From Monocercomonoides exilis (taxonomy: Eukaryota > Preaxostyla > Oxymonadida > Polymastigidae): a stretch of DNA of 64,000 nucleotides. The notes beneath the pieces are model-generated. The model saw only the letters and a list, made by a program, of their open reading frames with translations, had not been told where the DNA came from and did not search any database. A program made the translations under genes and the position numbers. Positions 22,751-34,335 of this stretch are shown one piece after another. Every line of letters begins with the position of its first letter. The first letter of the stretch is position 1. Where the stretch lies: contig LSRY02000026.1 of assembly GCA_001643675.2 (NCBI GenBank), positions 1,101,501-1,165,500 of the forward strand, given 5' to 3'.

Positions 22751-23720
22751 TTCAATGGTGCAATCTTCTCAGCTCCGGATTGAGTTTGCCATGTTTGGCT
22801 CTTAGCGAATTCTTCCATCACATTTTCCACTCTCCTTTGTCTATGTATCAGATCAAAATCCATTCCCTCTCCGTCTCTGTTTGATTGTCAAACAGGTTCT
22901 TGTTCCATTTCAAGTGCGGACAATGATGTTCAAAAAAAAGTAAGTATTAGCGAAGTTTGATCTGAAACCACCCCAGAACGAATGGAATACTTATAATTGA
23001 GGAGCAAACATGCTCGGTGCGTTTATTGATTTGCTCTATTGAGAATAATTAGAATTCTTCAACCATCAGAACCAAAATTGCATCAAAGAATCTACTAACT
23101 TTCTTATTTGCTGAAGTGTTGTTTTCAAAACAAAAATATGGAATATTGAACACTCGGAATTTATGAAAAAAATCAGACAAAACCACTTTCATGAAGAAAT
23201 GGAGTAGCAATTTATCGCTATTCATTTTCGAAGTTTTTTGTTATTTTTTTAACTTTGAGGACTTCCTCCTCATCATTTCAGTCAAACTGTCTGGTTGCAG
23301 CAATAAATTACAATTCCTTTTTTTCTGTCATATTTCATTTCAATCCTTTCATCTTCATCTGAGCAGCCAGTCTTCATCCAGCACAAAGCAATGCGTATTT
23401 CTTGGTTTCTGCATGAATTCGAGATATCACTCTGCATGAGATGCTTGATGAAAAATGCCAATCAAGAAACAACAAAAAACATCGAAAATGATGTTTGTGG
23501 AGAAAATGAGAAATGTGTGACATTCAGAGCGTTTGAAGCGGAAAGCAATGAAACAGATTGCAAACAATGGAAGATCGAAAGCAGTGGATGAATACAGATC
23601 TCACAAATTTCGATTATATTGCATTTGGGAAATTTTTTTTGTCAAACACAAAGTGAGAAGAGAATATAGCAACAGAAGATTGAACAAACTGAAATAAGTG
23701 AGATAAACAGCTTCTTTTTA

Positions 23721-24480
23721 ATGATATTCTCTTCTTCCTCTGTTGTTTCCTTTTCAACTTCTTTTCAGCAACCTCAACTTGCACCGCATCTGAATTCTCT
23801 CAGATTTATTGTGCTGACAGTACAACGAAAACAAAAGACCTTGTCGATAACTCGGTATGAGACAATGAAGCTCAACACAGATGGCTCTGAAAGTGAACAT
23901 TCATGAGAACAGAAGAATGGGAGGGAAAAGGATGAAGAGAAAAAAATGAGTCAAACTCTGCAAGGGAGTTAAGAACTGCTATTGTCATTTTATTACTCCC
24001 ACTGCTGCTGAATGCAGAAAGAAGAGAAAGAGAAAGGAGCACATTTGGAGAAGAGCAGAAGGAGAACATATTTGTCACTCGAAATGGGTTGATTGAGAAG
24101 TGAAAGAAAAAATTTCCATCAGGTGAAATGAGAGTGATGATGAAGACAGTGTTAGAAAAAGGGAAGTGAAAAGGAGAGAAAAGGAAGAGTTGGAGAATGT
24201 GGAAGAAGAAGATGAAAGAGGGGAAGAAATAGCATTTTCAAAAAAACAATGATTGTTGAGGAGAATTCAATGTTGATTCAAACACTTGAGCTGCAAGAGC
24301 AGGAACTTTGGATAAGCATGCAGCTTGCAAAATGAGAATTAAGAAATGTTGAGCTGAAAAAGAAAAAACAATGCTGTGAATCGAGGGTGAAACTTTGGCT
24401 TCATAAACAGAAAAAAATAAAGAAACAACTTGATTGAGACAGCTCTCACCATATCCTCTCCTCCTGCACGCATTCACACC
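23721..24480 (+). pseudogene. 3' fragment of an armadillo-type gene plus downstream flank, duplicated at about 49540-50170
   Basis: A short reading frame ending YETMKLNTDGSESEHS corresponds to ASMKLNPINSVREH at the end of the gene at 45694-49686. The downstream non-coding sequence also aligns, with islands such as GAAGAAATAGCA and AAGAGCAGGAACTT, over about 550 bp. The copy is direct (same strand) and 5' truncated. Confidence 0.45.
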
Positions 24481-25978
24481 AAGAGAAAAAGACCCATTCT
24501 TCTCCCTTCTCTTCTCCCATCTTCTTTCCTCTCTAACTCCAAACCTGAAAACTCACCCTGACTCTCCTACTCCAATAACCTTGTTCTTCCATTTTCCAAA
24601 TTGAAGCCTTCTTGAGAGAGATCATGACCCGGAGCGTCTTTTTTGAATTGAGGGTTTGCCCGAGAGATGTGAATATATAATCTTTTTCGTAATCCCAAGG
24701 TCTTTCTCTTTCTGGCGCATGAACTCACATTATCTGAGGTATTGGTCTTGAACTGCTTGATTCAAACTTGTGTTCTTATTCTTTTTCTTTATTGATAAGT
24801 TTTATTCACTCCAAGAGAATCCCTTTCAAAGAATCAACCCTCATTGCCTTTGCTGTTCATAATCCGAATCTTCACTGAAACCTTATCGTTCAAGTCTCGT
24901 TAAGAGCTTTTCACATCAGCAAAGAAACACGAGAAACCATTTGTCTTCTTTCTTTTTTTGATGTGGATAACTGAGCTTATCAGTTGAACACTGACTTTGC
25001 TTCTTGACATTTTTTTGTCTTTTCATGAAAGTCTGCTTTATCAGTAGCATCATTTATCCAATTTTAAGATCCTCTTGCAGAGAATGGTTCAAACAAGTGG
25101 CATGGTGAAAATATGGTTCAAATATTCTTCCAACAAATCCTGATTTCAACTTGTTTGTACGTTTCCATCAAAAACAAAAGAATAAAGCTCCTGCACAAAA
25201 AGGGTTTCAAACACCTGACAGATGTGCTGGGATATATCCATAAAGCCTTCTTTCTCTTTTCAATCTGAGGAAAATCTCTTTTCATGTGTTTTCATATCCA
25301 ATGAAGCAAACATTAAAAAAGAAGAAGAAGCAAAGATATTTGGTTGCTATCGTGCTCCTGCTTGGCATTGCTCCACATCGTTCAGAATTGCTGATTCAGC
25401 CAATTGAGAAAATCATGCTAATGGAGGGAATAACGAACCTGATATCATTGAATAAAAGTTGTGATTGGCACAAATATTGTGGCATCTCGAAAACAAAAGA
25501 AGGAACGGATGAGACACTTTTATCTTCGATAACTTTAACATGTTTTATGACATTTGCTTTTGACATGTGCATCTTCAACAGAGAAGCGCATGTTCGATCA
25601 CAAAAAAAATTGAATTTCTCTAAATTATATATCATTATTTTTTCTTTTGTTCATTGTAGAAGAAGTGATTGAGTGAAATTCGGAGAAAAAGATAAAATGC
25701 ATTGAAAAAATAAATTGACTGACTATTTCTTTGAGAGGAAGATGTCAAAGAAGATGAAGATGAAAAAGATTGATTTCATTGCACCTGTTTTTTTTTTTCC
25801 TCCACACAAATGTTTGAAGCATTTGTGTGAAATTTCATTTTGAGTTTTATTGATCCAAAAAGTTCAACCTTCATGGGGTAAATATAATACAAACAAATTG
25901 ACTCAATTGTTTTCGATTTTGTGAGATGAATACAAAAAAGAAAAAAAAATACGGAGTTACAAAATACAAGGTATTTTC
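24481..25978. other. Stretch without supported genes
   Basis: Short ORFs on both strands lack domains and repeats. I see nothing that can be annotated. Confidence 0.4.
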
Positions 25979-27316
25979 TCAAACGCTCACAAAATAATCA
26001 GAAATATTCAAAGTTAAATAAGCTCTGCATAAAATACAGAAAAATCACGAATACATTTTTGAAAGCTCAGTAAGATGTCTTCGTACCCTTCTTCTTCCAT
26101 CTTTTCATGCAACTCCATTTTGACAATTTGTCGTTTCGCTTCTTCAATTTCATCATCCTCTTCTTTTTTCAATCGCATTAAAATTGCATTAAAAAAATTC
26201 AAGCATTCATGTATAATTTCATCATTTAGTGTTTGCTGCTGAATCTCCTCCAAAACAGCATCAATAATACCGCCTTTTAACAAGCAATCAACACTCAATG
26301 CCACTCCATAAACAATTAGTCCAAATAAATAAAAGCATTCCTTGCATATGTCTCTGTGATTATCCTTTGCTGCTCGAAATAATTTCAAAATGCTTCTGAT
26401 AAGCCCAATGCATTCTTCATTCCTCGATTCGTGAAAGTGAAAATAAAACTCCAACTTATTGAGCCATCTCATCAAAACAAGCTCTTCTTTCGTTTCTTTT
26501 TCTCTATCCTCTTCTTTCTCTCTCTTCCAATCCACACATTTCATCAGCTCTTCCAATTCTCTTCCTGCTTCTCTCGCAAAATGCAGCTCATTTTCAATTA
26601 CTCCTAGTAAGCCTTTCTCATCCCAAAATCTGTCCGTCAAAATTTTCCAAACAGATTGATAGGCGAGTCGTGTCAGATTGTGATGCTCTTGATGATATTG
26701 AATGATCTCTCTGATTTCATCCATGAAAAGTTTTTGCATCCTTTCATTTTCAAAAAAATAGACAGAAAGCTATTAAAAAATGAAATAAAAAATGAAATAA
26801 AAAATGAAATAAAAAATGTTCTAACATATTTACTAAAATTGCTCAGCGCCAATAAAGCGATTTCCACCTCTTTTTGCATTTCCTCGCTTCCCTCTTTCTT
26901 CAATGCAACCTTCAGAAGATGAGACCTACAAATTGAATGCAATTCCAAAGAAATCCCTTCGTTAAGCAAAAGATAGCATTCGCAAAGATCAATCATCAGC
27001 TTTTCATTCTTTTCTTCTTTTTTCTGTTCTTCTTCAACAATCATCTTCTCAAATCTTCTATTCAATGAAGACTCTTGAAAACAGAAAAGCCAATTATTTT
27101 TTATAACTTTGCTATATCCAATATGTTTCAGCAGAACGAATGCATTTTCCATTGATATTATCTTTTCTTCAATCATTTGATCTATTTCATTGAACACTTC
27201 ATTTGTGAAAATGAATCTGATTTCATCCTCGTTCATTTCATCAATCATTTCATTCATTTCTTCGATTTTCTGTTTCTGCTCATCTTTAGCGCAATTCTTT
27301 AGTTGAGATAGCTTTT
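25979..27316 (-). pseudogene. Monocercomonoides-type repetitive family protein, copy 1, truncated
   Basis: Helical protein of unknown function, paralogous to 31923-33368. Exon 27316-26826 starts after the acceptor ATTTTAG and reads KLSQLKNCAKDEQKQKIEEM, LLKHIGYSKV and NEKLMIDLCECYLLL. A 56-bp intron is spliced at AATAG to exon 26769-25979 (MDEIREIIQYHQEHHNLTRL, IEEAKRQIVKMELHEK, EEEGYEDIL). Near the 3' end the frame shifts; the expected terminus LTLNISDYFVSV lies in another frame and ends at the TGA at 25979. The first exon, with the start codon, is not found upstream. I recognise the family from Monocercomonoides; no biochemical role is known to me. Confidence 0.65.
26770..26825 (-). repeat. 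Intron built from a 12-bp tandem repeat
   Basis: The 56-bp intron of family copy 1 is almost entirely three and a half copies of ATTTCATTTTTT between GTTAG and AATAG. Splicing here keeps the flanking exons in frame. Confidence 0.6.
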
Positions 27317-27359
27317 CTAAAATATGTTCAAAAATATAAAAAACAATCGTTAACAAAAC

Positions 27360-29120
27360 GAAATGGCGTGCCTAGAAATAAAGGCTCCATTGAAGTTGGC
27401 TGCGAAATCACAAAATGAATCAAAAATAACAAATGAATTCATTTTTCAGAATTGTCGTTAATATTCGCATCAAATGATTCAAAAATACAAAATCAAATAT
27501 CTAACAGCATAAAAGTCCATACGTCTTCGTATTCCATCATTGATTTTGCCTCAAAACAAGTAAATCTTTGAATAAAAAAAATCTTCTTTTGGTTTTAGTA
27601 AATAAGGGTTTGCAACCTTTAATTTTATAAGTGAAGATTTTTTATTGATGATTTGCAGCAGCCTGAGCATGTTTGAGCAGCTTGAGGAAACGACCACAGT
27701 TGCATCCATGCAAATTATGGCACTACAGAAGAGCATGGATTTTGTCTACAGATGGATGAGCGAGTGGCTGTTTGCATCGATTGCTTGCGAAAAGTGAATT
27801 TGTGGGGGAAGTTGCAAGAAATTTGAACTTAGTAATATATTACAAAACATATGATGCGATATTGACTGTGATATTTTGAATGAAAAATAGCTTTAGCAAG
27901 ATGCTAAAAAAGCGAGGGAAATGTTAGAAAAGTTGAAATGAACCGCTTGTTCATTTTGTGGGAAATGCAGTGCACTTGACATATCTATTGGGTAGGACTT
28001 GTTTTGTGGAAAAGGAAAGGAAATTGGGGGGATTGAACAATGGAGGAAGCGAGCAGAGCGGGACATCCAACAGGCCTTAACAACAAACGCATTGCCATTT
28101 ACGCGAAACCCTTTGGAAAGCCATCATCAAAGACATGACGTTGAATTGGATTTTGAAAAGGAGATAATTTGGAGAATATGTGTTTTCATCTGATATCATG
28201 TCCAACTTCACAATTGATTCTGTGCGTTCGATGACGTTCTGCATCAGTCATTTATTGTCCAGTTGTCTGTTTTTTTATGTGGTGTGAGGCAATTTTGGAG
28301 AACAAGAAAACTTGCTGGGCCGATCATTTCGAGTGCATTGGAGATGGGAAAATATTTCAAGACCAAAAAAAAATGGTTTGACTATTTTATTTTGTTCATT
28401 TTTCTTTAAAGGTGTGTTTTCAATGAGTACAGATTGGGAACGAATGGAAATACCATTGAATGAAGCCTTCTTTTCATTTCGCGAAAGAACCATAAGTTTT
28501 GAGGTTATTCTTGTTTGGATTGCATTCAACGATGACATTCATGTCTTCTGCCATATGTCTTGTATGACGCATAGCCTGACAATGCTTAACATGAGCTTGA
28601 AAGATAAAGGCAGTCTGTTTGGCTTATTTGTTGAGGGTATTTGGCAGAAGCTACTCTTTTGTAGGGGCTGATGATTAGGCTGGTCATTCACATTCAGAAC
28701 ACATTCAGTTTTTTCTATCGCACAACATGACTTGGAAAAGCTGATATCTTCTCTTCTTCTTCACCTTCTTCTTCACCTTCCTTATCATTCTCAACAGTCT
28801 CACTTCAACAAAAGATGTTCGTCGCCAGAATTGATATACCAATCACATAATCATAAAATTCTTCATTTTCTTCTCCTTGCCTTTGAAATTTTTGCAATTG
28901 AAGTCAACTTCTTCGATCGTCAATGCTTTCTTCGATTTCGAATTATTCTCTGCCAATATCCTCATCATACATGAAGTTCACTTGAATTGTTGACATCATT
29001 GGACAAACATAATTTTCTTTTTGTGAGACAAAAGCAGTTCAACCTCACAAAGAAAGTCAATTATTTGTGGACTTCCATCTTTATCTGTTCGCATCTCTCT
29101 CCCTTTCACATATTTTGTGA
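27360..29120. other. Stretch with only weak ORFs
   Basis: Plus-strand ORFs near 28312-28671 and minus-strand ORFs near 28275-28538 overlap each other and show no motif. The right part may hold the degraded 3' end of the minus-strand family copy that follows. Confidence 0.35.
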
Positions 29121-29126
29121 TGAAGA

Positions 29127-30430
29127 TTGTATATTTCATCTGAAATCAACTCATCGAATGACATATTTTTATCTATCGACATTACTCAAGTCATTGTCAA
29201 CATCTTTAAAAAAGGATTAAATTCGTTTCACAATTCTCAATTGCTCCACCTTCATAGCTTTCATGATCTTCTGCTTCCTCTTCTATCTCTTCTTCCTATT
29301 CTTCAATTTCTTCTTCTTCTTTTTCATTTTTTTAAGCCTTATCTTCATCGTTTAATTCTTCTTCTTTTGAAGATAAACCTTTCACCCCACTCCTTCTCCA
29401 AATTAATCAAATCACCCTCTTTTCCTTGCTCCTTATTCATCCCCAAACCATTCTACCACATTTGCGCCTGTTCCTCATCTTTCCCAACTCCATCTGCACT
29501 TCCGTCTGAAGTTATGCCCGAAGACCCATCTGCTGCCTTCTTCTGCTCTCCTGTTCTCCTGTTGGATGCCATCGGCTGGAAATGTACTGTGCACTTTAGG
29601 TTTCATTGGATACAACTTGTCTGCCTCTGCTTCGGTCAACTCCTTCATAAACCTGAGCAGACTCAGTCCAAGCGCCTCCACAGCCAGCAGCGTCATCGCT
29701 TCTTCCAGTTTCCACTGATTCTCTTTGATTCTTTTCACAAACTCTCTGTGAGTTGTCTGATAGCCACCTTTCACCTCATCCACCTTCACCTTCCTCTTCT
29801 TTTTTTCGTTCCTCCAGCACTGTTAGCAAAAGAGTCACATCTTCCATCCTCATCCACGTTTCCTCCAATTCCTTCTCCACAGTCTCCCCCACTTCGCACA
29901 TTGTCACTTCGTCATCCAGCTTCACCACAGAATACTTCGACTGAACCTATTGCAAAACCAGCTGCGCTATTGATAAATGCAGCAGTTATTAATCAAGCAG
30001 ATTATCAATTGAAGAATGAGAGTCCACGTCAGTTTCCGCAAATATCTTCCTGCTTCCAGGTTTCGTTACCATCGATTCCACAAGCAACGTTACTAAAGCA
30101 ACAAACGGAACTGAAAGCATTGCCGAAAGAGCCACATTGTTGGTACGCACAACATGTGCCCATGCAGCATCTTCAACAACGGCTTTTTGTGATTAGCATT
30201 CACTCCACTTTCTTCAGATGCAACAATCAGCTTCCTCCTCTCGATGTAGTCTATTTTTGCTTCACACATATTTGACGCTGCAACCTCCGACGAATCCGAA
30301 GGTTCACTTGCAGGTGCTCATGATGAAGATGAAGATGAAGATGGCTTATGATCTACTGCTGCCTTCTTCTCTTCGCTTCTCCACCTCTGGAATGGTGAAG
30401 CAGTGAGGCTAACAGCTGCAGACGAGGAAA
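29127..30430 (-). pseudogene. Coiled-coil/armadillo-like family, copy B (decayed)
   Basis: Readable minus-strand blocks, in order: ASPFQRWRSEEKKAA; YIERRKLIVASEESGVNANH; NNVALSAMLSVPFVALVTLL with VTKPGSRKIF; VEKELEETWMRMEDVTLLLT; then GGYQTTHREFVKRIKENQWK and LEEAMTLLAVEALGLSLLRF; PADGIQQENRR; and SDGSADGVGKDEEQ. The same blocks in the same order occur in copies C (51034-52430) and D (58089-60720). The hydrophobic block resembles one armadillo/HEAT helix pair, the rest coiled coil. Frameshifts and stops separate the blocks. I cannot name the family. Confidence 0.5.
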
Positions 30431-30519
30431 GAAAAACATTGGAAGAAGAAAAAGAAAAAGAAAAAAAAGATAAAGTTGCACATGAATCCTTCGTTCAATG
30501 ATTGTAAATGTCTGTAGAA

Positions 30520-30684
30520 ATGTTAATAAGACCAGAAGACTTGTTTCGATTGGTGTTTCCAAGAGAAGACTACAGACTGGCGATGTTGACAAGGAAGCAG
30601 ATGGTTGTGGTTGTGAATGCGGATAAGATAATTGACAATTCATTCAGAGAAGCTGAAAGTTATGAGAGACAGAAAATGAGCTGA
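30520..30684 (+). CDS. Short ORF with coding-like composition
   Basis: This ATG-initiated ORF of 54 residues reads MLIRPEDLFRLVFPREDYR and continues as amphipathic helix (DKIIDNSFREAESYERQKMS). After the TGA, shifted frames still read helical (KLQTRHFERMRREMGEQSGD; about 60 bp later, ALHQDVSSEVERRIFELAQ on the same strand), suggesting a degraded plus-strand gene to about 31030. No family is recognised. Confidence 0.3.
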   Translation: MLIRPEDLFRLVFPREDYRLAMLTRKQMVVVVNADKIIDNSFREAESYERQKMS

Positions 30685-30689
30685 TTGAA

Positions 30690-31920
30690 GATAACGAAGC
30701 TGCAGACGAGGCATTTTGAGAGAATGAGGCGAGAAATGGGTGAACAAAGTGGGGATTTCTTGAAAAGATTGCTCTGTTTCTAAAAGAGAAGGATTGGGAA
30801 GACAACTCAAAAGGGAAATCTCTTCATTTTTTTTTTTGAATGGCCTTGCATCAAGATGTGTCCAGTGAAGTGGAAAGAAGAATTTTTGAGTTAGCTCAAA
30901 GAAGACTGTGCGGCTGCAAAAATAATTCTCGCATTCCGAATCAGAAGGTCCTTTGCTCTCTTCATTCTTTTTGTTTGGCAGATGAATTGTCAGATTTATT
31001 TCATCTTGAGTTTTTGGTAAATTGAAGATGTTGTTGAATTCTTGTGCTTCCAGAACGCAGCTAATGGCGAACTTGTTTTTAATTTTATTTTTGGCACTTC
31101 TCATTCAATCATCGTTTGATTGAGATTAAATGGGTTTGAGGTGTAATAGGCATTTGCTAAACCTCAAATAAAAATGTTTGTTTCAGTTATTGTTGATGCT
31201 CCACCAATCATGAAACCATGCATCTTCAATGGCGGAGACAGTCTTCGTGTTACTGTGTTATTTGTCTATTTCTATCTTAAAAAATTTTGTCATGTCTTTA
31301 CGTATTTTGCTCCATTTTCGCTTTGAACCGTCAATTCAAATTGATTTTTGATTTATCAATTCCTTCGTTTTCAATAATCTCAGAGTCATCTTGAAAATAA
31401 AAGTCCTTCAAGAAAATGACCAATATAAAACATGTTTGGCGAACAAACATTCTGTGCTCCTGTCTTCGGACTTTATCCGCCAATCAAAAAGAATTATTGA
31501 TTCTTTTCTGTTATTTGAGAATTTGGCTGTTTGATTGCTTTCATTCTCTCTTCAGTCAAATTCCATTTCCGTGGAATAAGTTTGCTCAGCTCCAAACCAA
31601 GTTGAAATGTGACTCATGCAACAAAACGTAACCAAAAATAAAAAATTATAAAAAACAAACTATAATTTGAAATGATGATTTCCTTTTGGTTTGATCAAAG
31701 AGAAAAAAAAAAACATTTGCTTTTTTATTCTTTCTCAGCCAAGACCATTTGCTTTCGGTGAACATTCTTTTTTTCGCACTAATTTTTGCAAAGTGAAGCA
31801 ATTGGTTTTGTGTTTGTTATGTTTTCATTTTACAAAGCTATCAAAGATGTTTCTTTTTTCCTTTTATTTCGTTAAGTGACGAACAATTTCGAACAATTTA
31901 AGAAGTTATTACTGTAAATA
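30690..31920. other. Mostly unannotatable stretch
   Basis: Apart from helical plus-strand fragments before about 31030, I see no gene. Confidence 0.35.
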
Positions 31921-31922
31921 GA

Positions 31923-33368
31923 ATGAGCTCGTACAACACTGATGAGCGTGCTGGGGCAATTCTGGAGATGTCCAGAACAGAGAAGTTTTCTGGTTTGTGC
32001 ATATTCATTTGAATTTCCAATTGTATTGATAATTTTGTTTTTGAAAAATTGTTTTCTGAACTTGAAGAGTGCGATGAAGATGAACAGAAACAGAAAATCC
32101 TTGAGATAAATGGAATTGTTGATGGAATAAATAAGGAAGAATTTCAAACAGTTTTCACAAAAGAACAGTATGATAAAATAAACAAAATGATTGAAAAAAA
32201 GAAAATTACGTTGGGAAATGCCATTTTGTTGCTAAAGCGCATTGGATATAGCAATGAAATGAAACATTTTTCATTATTTTATTTTAATGAACCATTATTG
32301 AGCAAAAGAATGAGAGAGATGATCATTGAAGAAGATAAGAAGAAAAAGGATGAAAAGAACGAAAGGTATCTGATTGATCTTTGCAAATGCTTCACTTTGC
32401 TATATTTCTACTTCATTTCGGATGAATTACGTTCAATAATTGTGTCATGCCTTCTGAAAGCTGCCTCGAAGAAAGAGGAAAACGAGGAGAATCAAAAAGA
32501 AGTGGAAATGGCTTTGCTAGCTTTGAGACGCATTAACATGTATCGTGTTTGAGCATTTCTGTTTTGTTTTTGATATTATTTTTTATTTTTTATGTTTTCC
32601 GATTTTTATTAGAAAATGGAAAAAGAGCTGTATTTTAATGAGATCAAAGAGATTGTCCAACATCATAAGGAACATCACAACCTTACTCAGCTTTCGTATC
32701 AGTCTGCCTGGCAGGTTTTAATCGAAGGATTTTGCATCGACAAAAGCTTGGAAGAAGTGATTGTGAATGAGCTGCATTTTTCGAGTGAGGCAGCAAGAGA
32801 AATATTAGAACTGCTGAAATGTATCGACTGGAAGAGAAAAGAAGAAGAAAATGGAAGAAGAGAAGTTCAAATGATAAAGAAATGGCTCAATATGATTTAT
32901 GAGTTCTTTCGCTCATTCACGCTGCGGAACGAAGAACTTGCTGAACTAATGCGTAGTCTTATTCAGTTATCTCGAGCAGCAAAAGGGAATAATTTAGTAA
33001 TTAGCAATCAATGCTTTTCTTTATTAGGAAGTGCAGCAGAAAAGAGAAATGTGAAAATTGATGACTTGTTGAAAAGTGGAGCTATTATTGCTGTTTTGGA
33101 GGAAATGAAGCAATCGACTTTGAAAGATGATATTATACAGGAATGTTTGAATTTATTTTATGCAATATTAAGGCGATTGAAAAAAGAAGAGGAAGACGAA
33201 ATTGAAGAAGCGAAACGACAAATTGTCAAAATGGAGTTGCATGAAAAGATGGAAGAAGAAGGATATGAAGATGCCATAGCTGGCTTTCACAAAGTATTTT
33301 ATTTTCTTGATAGAAAACACTATGATAGTTTATCGTTGAATATTTCAGATTATTTTGTGAATGTTTGA
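31923..33368 (+). CDS. Monocercomonoides-type repetitive family protein, copy 2
   Basis: Helical, charged protein of unknown function. Exons 31923-31992, 32044-32546 and 32613-33368 join in phase into 442 residues. Exon 1 starts MSSYNTDERAGAILEMSRTE. Exon 2 reads KLFSELEECDEDEQKQKI, LLKRIGYSNE and LIDLCKCFTLLY. Exon 3 reads FNEIKEIVQHHKEHHNL, VNELHFSSEAAREILELLK, IEEAKRQIVKMELHEK, and ends LSLNISDYFVNV. Introns are 51 and 66 bp, with donors GTTTGT and GTTTGA. The first intron ends in TG rather than AG; the equivalent acceptor in copy 1 is a normal ATTTTAG. Unless a non-canonical site is used, expression would fail, so this may be a young pseudogene. Confidence 0.65.
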
Positions 33369-33406
33369 GAAAACGAGACTCGTTTCATTTTGCAACTAAA
33401 ATATTT

Positions 33407-33655
33407 TATTTTATTTTATTTTATTTTATTTTTTTTTTTTTTGGTTTTATAATTTGTCTGCAAATGGCTGTTTGGAACAATTTTCAATTGAATATTTTTG
33501 TTTGATTGTCTGATGATTTTCGGATAATCTTGTAAATGTTCGAGGAATTGAGATGTTGTTAATTTTGTAACTCAAATTTTTTCTTTTTTCTTTTTTCTTT
33601 TTTCTTTTTTCTTTTTTCTTTTTTCTTTTTTCTTTTTTCTTTTTTCTTTTTTATT
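33407..33655 (+). repeat. Tandem microsatellites (ATTTT)n and (TTTTTTC)n
   Basis: An ATTTT pentamer array runs from about 33407 into a T tract. A second array of a 7-bp unit TTTTTTC, about ten copies, runs from about 33580 to 33652. Confidence 0.8.
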
Positions 33656-34335
33656 CAAATTACAAAATGGGAGGAAAACAATAAATGAATTATTATAAAA
33701 TATAGTTTTTATTTCCTTTTTCTAAAAAAAGAAAAATAAGAAATTCTTTTCTTTTCAGTAAATTCCATCAAGAATCTTCATTGAATGGATCATTGCCCTC
33801 CATCTTCTTCAACAAGATTCATTTTTTAAAACAATGCAATCGATTATTCAGTTTTTGCCTTTTGAAGCCTCAGAACTTTTGAGCTTATTCTCTTTCTGGT
33901 TGTTTTTTCAATGAAAAAAGAAAAGGAAAGTGGTGAAAAAAAAGTCAGAGAAAAGTTAATAACAGAATAAATAACGCTCATTTATTTTTGTGAAAAAACT
34001 TTGTTAAATCAATTATTAAAGAAAGATCCAAAAATCAAGAACAGATTTTTTTTCTTCCTATTACACTGACAATCAAAAATAACTGATCCACTTTCAAAAA
34101 TTGAAAATATGAAGCAACAGTTATGAAAGAAAAAAAATTACATTCAATTATTATTATTATCAAACACGTTAATGCTTTGCTATAGAGATAATTTTTTTTT
34201 CTCTTTTCAAAAACAATAAAAAAAGAACGATTTTCCTGTAAGCAGAAAAAATTATTTGTCAAAAATATGTGATCTGAATTTTCAAAAAAAAGTTAAATTT
34301 CAAAAATTAATGCCAATAACATAATAAAAAATAAA

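Larger units (their letters stand above)
17775..23008 (-). mobile_element. Decayed DIRS-type (tyrosine recombinase) retroelement, copy 2
   Basis: The element is about 5.2 kb, in minus orientation. Its ends are near-perfect inverted repeats: TTTGCTCCTCAATAAT at 17775-17790 and the complement of TTTGCTCCTCAATTAT at 22993-23008. Between them, in order on the minus strand, lie gag-like sequence, reverse transcriptase, RNase H and a tyrosine recombinase, the order of DIRS retrotransposons, which lack LTRs and a DDE integrase. It is GC-richer than its surroundings. Every coding section carries stops or frameshifts, and I could not find an internal complementary region, unlike in copy 1. Confidence 0.75.

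Noticed and set aside
33580-33652. Regular 7-bp spacing suggested a CRISPR-like or satellite array
   Set aside because: It is a plain TTTTTTC microsatellite without spacers.
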